From NCBI GenBank assembly GCA_937958665.1, contig CALGNM010000114.1:1-5260 (forward strand): a stretch of 5,260 nucleotides of DNA. Direction: 5' to 3'. Positions 1 through 5,260 of the stretch are shown piece after piece. The notes beneath the pieces are model-generated. The model was not told the origin of the DNA. It made no database searches and saw only the letters and a list, made by a program, of their open reading frames with translations. The position numbers and the translations under genes were made by a program. Position 1 is the first letter of the stretch. Every line of letters begins with the position of its first letter. Source of the DNA: an uncultured bacterium. GTDB taxonomy: Bacteria > Edwardsbacteria > AC1 > EtOH8.

Positions 1-45
1 CCACCGAGATCTACACTCTTTCCCTACACGACGCTCTTCCGATCT
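1..45 (+). other. Illumina P5/TruSeq universal adapter (contamination)
   Basis: All 45 bases match the 3' part of the Illumina TruSeq universal (P5) adapter, ending in the diagnostic GCTCTTCCGATCT immediately before the insert. This is library-construction sequence, not genome. Its last T plus the first two insert bases form a TTG at 45-47 that looks like a start codon for the first gene but is not one. Annotation should start at base 46. Confidence 0.99.
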
Positions 46-596
46 TGCGGCTGGATCCGGTCCCCGCCCGGCTGTATAGCACCACTCCCGGGATGTTCAG
101 TCTGCCGGGGCAGGAACTGGATAAGCAGCCCGGGGTGGAGGTGATTGAGAAGCGGGAGAGCCTGGACCGCCAAGGTGGTCTGGAGCTGCTTTGGACCTAC
201 CGGGCTCCAAGGCCCGAAAATTTTTCCACCAGCAACGACTCCCTGTGGCTGAGCCGCCGCCGGAGCGGCTGGTGGATTTATTACAGCTACTATGAGCGGA
301 TATCCCCCCGCGGCGACTCGGTCGGTTTGGCGGGGCCGGGCGGAGGCAGTTTCCGGGCAGTGCTGGTGCTGCCGGGCCAGGTCAAGGAGTGCAACGGCGA
401 TTCCTCCGACGGCACCAGGGTGTTATGGATCCGAAGCATGGAATCCGCCGCCCGGCAGGGCCTGGTGATGTCGGCCCAGAGCCGGGAGATTGATCCACTG
501 ATACTGCTGGTCCTGGCCCTGGTGGGAGGCGGACTGATGCTGTTGGCGGTGAGCCGGAGAAAGCCAGCCCAAACAACGGTCTCCGCAACTGAATGA
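46..596 (+). CDS. Membrane-anchored extracytoplasmic protein, 5'-truncated (LppM-like C-terminal region?)
   Basis: This is the 3' end of a gene whose true start lies outside the contig. The apparent TTG start at 45-47 is a junction with adapter, and the first fully genuine codon is CGG at 48-50. About 182 residues remain. Visible features are a hydrophilic, aromatic-rich region (for example GWWIYYSYYERIS), then a beta-rich stretch with VLPGQVKECNGDSSDGTRVLW, then one hydrophobic segment (about nt 495-551, IDPLILLVLALVGGGLMLLAV). A basic SRRK and a short tail follow. The positive-inside rule places the bulk of the protein outside the cytoplasm with the C-terminus inside. The order 'PG-x-V-x-E-x-N ... 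DG-x-x-V-x-W ... A-x-S ... TM ... RR' resembles LppM-like domain proteins, but that is recognition by eye and the function is unknown. The stop lies 28 bases before the first GWxTD gene, which suggests a shared transcript and an envelope role. Confidence 0.8.
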
Positions 597-624
597 TTCA
601 ATGGAAAATGCAGAGAGTTGACCT

Positions 625-1881
625 ATGAATAAGATAAAGCCGACCATGGCGGCTTTGGCTTTCCTGTCTCTACTGGTGCCGCCCGGGGTCGAGGGCATGG
701 GAAGCCAGCCGGAGGTGATAACCGAGCTCAGCGAGGCCAGCCAGGGAAGCTTGATCTATTACCTGCAGCATCTGGTAACCTACGACAGCCAGGGTCAGCC
801 CCAGGCCGAGTTCTCCTATTCCCTGGCCGCCAATCAGTTGCAGTTTCTCTCCCGGGGCAGCTCTTTTCAGGCCGGGTACTCGGTATCGATAATCATATTC
901 GATTCCCGGGGGCGCCAGGTCACCGGGGACAGCTGGGACCGGGAGATCCAGATGGAGGACTACCAGCAGCTACAGAAGGGGGACAGCATCCTGGCCGACA
1001 CATTGCTGCTGCCGCTGCCGCCCGGAAAATACCGGGCCCGGGTGATTATCAAGGACGCCCACTCGGCCAAGGCCGGGCAATTCGAAAGGATGCTGACGGT
1101 GGCATCCCGGCCGCCCGAAGGGACAGTCACCGGGGTGCGTTTCGAGAGGGACTACAACGGGCAGATCATCCCCTGGCCCAGCCGGATCTATGGCGAGGGT
1201 GCCGGGCCGCCCATCTTCACCCTCAGCCTGGTCAATCCGGGCACGGACAGCGTCTCCATAAGGGCTGGGCTGACCGACCATCGGACCCAGCGGGAGGTGT
1301 TGAGACGACAGCAGGTCTTTAAGCTCAGGCCGGAGGTCAGGATGGCCCTGCCGGTGGACAGCTTGGCCGACGGCAACTACCGGCTGACCCTGGAGCAATA
1401 CGACGAAGGGCAGGTGTTGTGGTGGGGTGAATACATGCTGATGGTCCAGAACCAGTCCCTGATCAGCCAGGGCGACTACCAGGAGCGGATAGCCCAGGTG
1501 GAGTACATCGCCCGGCGTCCGGAGTTCGACAGCTTGAGACGGGCTGAGCCGGAGAAGCGGGACAGCCTGTGGCAGGCTTTTTGGAAGTCGCGCGATCCCA
1601 CCCCGGACACTGAGCGCAACGAATACCGCGAGGCCTACTACCAGAAGATAAACTACGCCAACCTGAACTTCGGCAATAGCATCAGGCCGGGCTGGAAGAC
1701 TGATCGGGGTAAGATCTACATTAGATACGGACCGCCCGACGAGGTGGAGAAGCATCCTCTGGAGATCGATTCCCGACCCTATGAGATTTGGTACTATTAT
1801 CAGGAGGGTCTTAGGATCGTTTTCGCCGACCGTCATGGCTTCGGCGATTACCGGATAGTTCAAGCCAACCGGGAGATTTAA
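625..1881 (+). CDS. Secreted GWxTD domain-containing protein (paralog 1)
   Basis: Encodes 418 residues. The N-terminus is a Sec-type signal peptide: MNKIK, a hydrophobic core at about 8-19, and likely cleavage near residue 24. Residues about 30-280 are beta-rich, with repeats of the 'PGKYRARVIIKD' / 'DGNYRLTLEQYD' kind suggesting immunoglobulin-like sandwich modules. The C-terminal third holds the GWxTD domain: IAQVEYIA (289-296), FWKSRDPTPDTERNEY (319-334), the motif GWKTD (356-360) followed by RGKIYIRYGPPDEVE, then YEIWYYY (386-392) and FADRHGFGDYRIV (400-412). All hallmark blocks are present. The family is known only as a secreted bacterial domain with no established reaction. The ATG at 625 is supported by the signal peptide and an AGAGAG purine run 7 bases upstream, a modest ribosome binding site. 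An in-frame ATG at 601 meets a TGA at 619-621. The gene is followed after 2 bases by its paralog, so the products probably act together at the envelope. Confidence 0.93.
   Translation: MNKIKPTMAALAFLSLLVPPGVEGMGSQPEVITELSEASQGSLIYYLQHLVTYDSQGQPQAEFSYSLAANQLQFLSRGSSFQAGYSVSIIIFDSRGRQVTGDSWDREIQMEDYQQLQKGDSILADTLLLPLPPGKYRARVIIKDAHSAKAGQFERMLTVASRPPEGTVTGVRFERDYNGQIIPWPSRIYGEGAGPPIFTLSLVNPGTDSVSIRAGLTDHRTQREVLRRQQVFKLRPEVRMALPVDSLADGNYRLTLEQYDEGQVLWWGEYMLMVQNQSLISQGDYQERIAQVEYIARRPEFDSLRRAEPEKRDSLWQAFWKSRDPTPDTERNEYREAYYQKINYANLNFGNSIRPGWKTDRGKIYIRYGPPDEVEKHPLEIDSRPYEIWYYYQEGLRIVFADRHGFGDYRIVQANREI
1871..1875 (+). promoter_or_regulatory. Ribosome binding site of the second GWxTD gene, inside the preceding gene
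   Basis: GGGAG lies 8 bases before the ATG at 1884, within the last codons of the first GWxTD gene. The first gene stops at 1881 and the next starts at 1884. The site fixes the start and implies translational coupling of the pair. Confidence 0.75.
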
Positions 1882-1883
1882 CC

Positions 1884-3251
1884 ATGCGAGCAAGAAATAA
1901 CCTATTGGGTCTGATGGCGTTTGTCCTGCTGGTCGGAGTTGACCCGGTCCGGGCCTTTCCGATCAAATCATCGGGAAGCCTGGAGTTCTGGCTGGACGCC
2001 GCCGCCTTCAATGCCGCCAGCGGTCAGGTTTGGCAGGAATTTTATTGGAGCGTCCGTTCGGGGGGCTTCTCCCCGCTGGATACCATGGGCCGGAGGATGG
2101 TGCGTTTCCGAACCGAGATCTGGCTGAGCGATTCCTCGGGCCGGCCGGTGATGAATGAGAACTGGAACACCCTTTCCCCATTGCCATCAGAAAAGGCGCT
2201 CCGGGACAAGGATATGGCCATGCTGGACCAGTTGGTGGCCAGCCGCCTGACCCCCGGCAACTACCGGCTGTCGATGACCATCCGGGATCTGGCCGGGCCG
2301 GGTTTGGGCAGCATTGACACCAGCTTCGAGCTATCCGGTTTTACCGGGCCAAGCCTCAGCCAGGTTGAGCTGGCTTCCTTCATCGGCCCCGACACCCTGC
2401 CCGGACGTTTCCGCAAGGGGGGGCTGACCGTCAAACCATGGCCGGAGAGGATTTTCAACGATTACCTGTACTACTATTACGAGGCCTACAACCTGCCGGC
2501 GGTTGTCGATACCTTAAAGCCAAGGTTTTTAAGGGTGATGTACCTCTCTTCCGACGATCCCGCCCCCAAGATAATCACCAACCGGGATATCTCCGGGATA
2601 TCCGGGCAACTGACCGATTATGGAGGCCTTAAAACCGATGACCTTCCGGAGGGGCAGTACCGGCTGCGGATTCAGATAATCGAGGGGAGCAAAGCCCTGG
2701 CCGGCAGCTATGCCAACTTCAGGATAGTTCACCCGCCTTTGGCCCCCACTCCGGAGAAGGACCAGATTGCCCGCGAGGTAGAGCAGCTGGAGCGCGACGG
2801 TGGCGAGTATTTCGCCCGAATCGAATATCTGGCTACAAACGAGCAGCTGGCGTTGCTTAAAAAGCTGGATGAAAACGGACGCAAAGAACTGCTGAGGAGA
2901 TTTTGGAAACAGCGCGATCCCAACCCCGAGACCCCCGAGAACGAGGCCCTGATCGAGCATGCCAAGCGCTATCGCTTTGCCGACCTGAATTTCGCCGAGA
3001 AGTATTCCGGGGGTCTGAAAGGCAGCCTGACCGACCGGGGACGCATCTATATTAAATATGGCCCATGGGATGACCGGGACCTGACCACCAACGCCCTGCA
3101 GAGCAAGCCCACCGACAGCTGGAGCTACGAGAACGGACGCAAATTCATCTTTGTGGACAAAGCCGGCTTCGGCAAGTACGAGCTGGTATATTCGAAGACT
3201 TCAGAGGAGAAGACCGATCCCAAATACCGGGAACTAATAAGCGATTACTGA
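1884..3251 (+). CDS. Secreted GWxTD-family protein (paralog 2, degenerate GWxTD motif)
   Basis: Encodes 455 residues. It begins with a clear signal peptide (MRARNNLLGLMAFVLLVGVDPVRA, likely cut after Ala24 before FPIKSS). A beta-rich region follows, with 'TPGNYRLSMTIRD' and 'PEGQYRLRIQIIE' matching equivalent segments of the upstream paralog, plus a tyrosine-rich patch YLYYYYEAY (194-202). The C-terminal GWxTD domain includes YFARIEYLA (309-317), FWKQRDPNPETPENEA (340-355), DLNFAEKYSGG (367-377), RGRIYIKYGPWDD (385-397) and FIFVDKAGFGKYELVYS (421-437). The name-giving motif reads G-S-L-T-D (380-384) instead of G-W-x-T-D, so the conserved tryptophan is replaced by serine while G, T and D remain. 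The start follows a good GGGAG site and lies 2 bases after the previous stop. A terminator follows the stop at once, making this the last gene of its unit. The product is probably exported; its molecular function is unknown. Confidence 0.92.
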   Translation: MRARNNLLGLMAFVLLVGVDPVRAFPIKSSGSLEFWLDAAAFNAASGQVWQEFYWSVRSGGFSPLDTMGRRMVRFRTEIWLSDSSGRPVMNENWNTLSPLPSEKALRDKDMAMLDQLVASRLTPGNYRLSMTIRDLAGPGLGSIDTSFELSGFTGPSLSQVELASFIGPDTLPGRFRKGGLTVKPWPERIFNDYLYYYYEAYNLPAVVDTLKPRFLRVMYLSSDDPAPKIITNRDISGISGQLTDYGGLKTDDLPEGQYRLRIQIIEGSKALAGSYANFRIVHPPLAPTPEKDQIAREVEQLERDGGEYFARIEYLATNEQLALLKKLDENGRKELLRRFWKQRDPNPETPENEALIEHAKRYRFADLNFAEKYSGGLKGSLTDRGRIYIKYGPWDDRDLTTNALQSKPTDSWSYENGRKFIFVDKAGFGKYELVYSKTSEEKTDPKYRELISDY

Positions 3252-3266
3252 GCTTTTTATGCCGGC

Positions 3267-3296
3267 CCCCGCCCCCAAAGGTGGCGGGGTTTTTTT
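3267..3296 (+). terminator. Rho-independent terminator of the GWxTD unit
   Basis: A perfect 7-bp GC stem, CCCCGCC (3267-3273) with GGCGGGG (3283-3289), is followed directly by seven T (3290-3296). Within the loop, CC (3275-3276) can pair with GG (3280-3281) around AAA after one mismatch, extending the hairpin. It begins 15 bases after the stop of the second GWxTD gene and separates that unit from hutH. Confidence 0.93.
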
Positions 3297-3298
3297 AT

Positions 3299-3327
3299 TT
3301 GACATACGGGTGACTTTGGGCTAAAAT
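3299..3327 (+). promoter_or_regulatory. Sigma70-type promoter for hutH
   Basis: A perfect -35 box TTGACA (3299-3304), a 17-base spacer and a -10 box TAAAAT (3322-3327, one mismatch to TATAAT) make a near-consensus housekeeping promoter. The start of transcription is expected near 3334, giving a leader of about 26 bases before the hutH ATG at 3360. The -35 box sits two bases after the terminator T-run, and that AT-rich tract (3290-3298) lies where an UP element would be. An imperfect AT-rich inverted repeat (AATTAA 3325-3330 and TTAATT 3344-3349) straddles the predicted start. It could be an operator, but the base composition makes chance likely. Confidence 0.85.
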
Positions 3328-3359
3328 TAAGTTCTAATCTATTTTAATTCAAGCAGTTT

Positions 3360-4892
<1,533 letters not shown>

Positions 4893-4904
4893 AGAGTAAA
4901 AGAT

Positions 4905-4911
4905 AAGGGAG
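4905..4911 (+). promoter_or_regulatory. Ribosome binding site for the nucleotidyltransferase gene
   Basis: AAGGGAG lies 8 bases before the ATG at 4920, in the 27-base gap after hutH. It is the best Shine-Dalgarno in this part of the window. It points to 4920 as the real start even though that ATG is in a different frame from the conserved nucleotidyltransferase sequence. There is no terminator between hutH and this gene, so they may be co-transcribed. Confidence 0.7.
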
Positions 4912-4919
4912 TTCTTCGC

Positions 4920-5208
4920 ATGCGGTACAAACTATCACTAGTAGTGCTGCTGAGGGCGTCGAATATCTTGTGGCCGGGGGCATGGCGGTAAATCTTTACG
5001 GTTTCATCCGGGCCACGATGGACTTGGACTTGCTGATGATGCTGGACGATGCAAACACGGGCAAGTTTATAAAGATAGCAAATGAGCTGGGATACCAGCC
5101 AGCGGTGTCTGAACCACTGGAAGACCTTGCCGATCCAGTGAAACGGGAGGAGTGGATACACAAAAAGAACATGAAGGTTTTCTCGGTCTACAATCCGGCA
5201 AACGGCAT
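4920..5208 (+). CDS. Minimal nucleotidyltransferase (AbiEii/DUF6036-like), frameshifted near start and 3'-truncated
   Basis: The conserved part reads GVEYLVAGGMAVNLYG then FIRATMDLDLLMMLDD, the G-G ... D-x-D pattern of minimal nucleotidyltransferases. KREEWIHKKNMKVFSVYNP follows, as seen in AbiEii/DUF6036-type proteins. The nucleotidyltransferase frame (codons from 4952) is open from a TAA at 4904-4906 but has no ATG, GTG or TTG before the GTG at 4970, which would delete the first beta-strand. The well-placed ATG at 4920 is in another frame, gives MRYKLSLVVLLR and then leaves the homology, ending at a TAA at 4989-4991. Restoring one missing base near 4950-4954 fuses them as about MRYKLSLVVLL-EGVEYLVAGG. 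The right end is cut by adapter at 5209; the apparent C-terminal residues DRKSVV and the stop at 5228-5230 are adapter-encoded. Such proteins may be type IV toxins or tRNA/protein nucleotidyltransferases. The substrate and any partner cannot be told here. Confidence 0.75.
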
Positions 5209-5260
5209 AGATCGGAAGAGCGTCGTGTAGGGAAAGAGGGTAGATCTCGGGGGTCGACGT
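5209..5260 (-). other. Illumina P5/TruSeq adapter, reverse complement (contamination)
   Basis: AGATCGGAAGAGCGTCGTGT and the bases after it match the reverse complement of the universal adapter over 52 positions. There are three mismatches, at 5239 (T to G), 5251 (T to G) and 5257 (C to A), typical of low-quality read ends. Genuine sequence ends at 5208. The adapter adds a false C-terminus and stop codon to the last gene. Confidence 0.99.

Noticed and set aside
601-621. Tiny leader frame MENAES before the first GWxTD gene
   Set aside because: Six codons with no ribosome site and no attenuator-like structure or amino-acid bias; it is an ATG that happens to fall in the 28-base gap.
970-1893. 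Long open frame on the minus strand opposite the first GWxTD gene (307 residues)
   Set aside because: It lies wholly antisense to a gene with clear family motifs, has no recognisable domain, and is explained by GC-rich codon use leaving the opposite frame open.
2582-2602. Direct repeat CCGGGATATC twice with a one-base gap
   Set aside because: It sits inside the second GWxTD gene, encodes part of NRDISGISGQ, is only two copies and disturbs no frame; a chance or local duplication with no regulatory meaning that I can support.
3323-3349. Operator for a Hut repressor at the hutH start
   Set aside because: Only a 6-bp AT-rich inverted repeat with a 13-base spacer is visible; in such AT-rich sequence this is expected by chance, so it is mentioned under the promoter but not called as a site.

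Overview
This is a metagenome-style assembly fragment from a moderately GC-rich bacterium. It carries four real genes, all on the + strand, and both ends are sequencing adapter rather than genome. Bases 1-45 match the Illumina TruSeq/P5 universal adapter exactly. Bases 5209-5260 match its reverse complement with three mismatches. Genuine insert therefore runs from 46 to 5208, and the first and last genes are cut by the contig ends.

Layout. (1) 46-596 is the 3' part of a gene for an extracytoplasmic protein with one C-terminal membrane anchor, loosely resembling LppM-like proteins. (2) 625-1881 and 1884-3251 are tandem, diverged paralogs of secreted GWxTD-domain proteins. They are separated by 2 bases and end at a strong intrinsic terminator (3267-3296). 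These three genes look like one cell-envelope transcription unit. (3) A near-consensus sigma70-type promoter (3299-3327) starts inside the tail of that terminator and drives hutH (3360-4892), a full-length histidine ammonia-lyase with every active-site position I could place intact. (4) From 4920 there is the 5' part of a small minimal-nucleotidyltransferase gene (AbiEii/DUF6036-like). It appears to carry a one-base frameshift near its start and is cut by the right-hand adapter.

Organism. GWxTD proteins occur mainly in poorly cultivated lineages such as Acidobacteria, Gemmatimonadetes, Ignavibacteria/Zixibacteria-type and related candidate phyla. Together with adapter-bearing ends this suggests an uncultivated bacterium from a metagenome. 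Phylum cannot be fixed from this window.

Function. The two halves look unrelated: an envelope or secreted module of unknown role, then histidine catabolism (histidine to urocanate plus ammonia) under its own promoter. I see no convincing novel system. The points most worth checking are the adapter ends with their false protein termini, the frameshift in the nucleotidyltransferase gene, the degenerate GWxTD motif in the second paralog, and the fused terminator-promoter junction.
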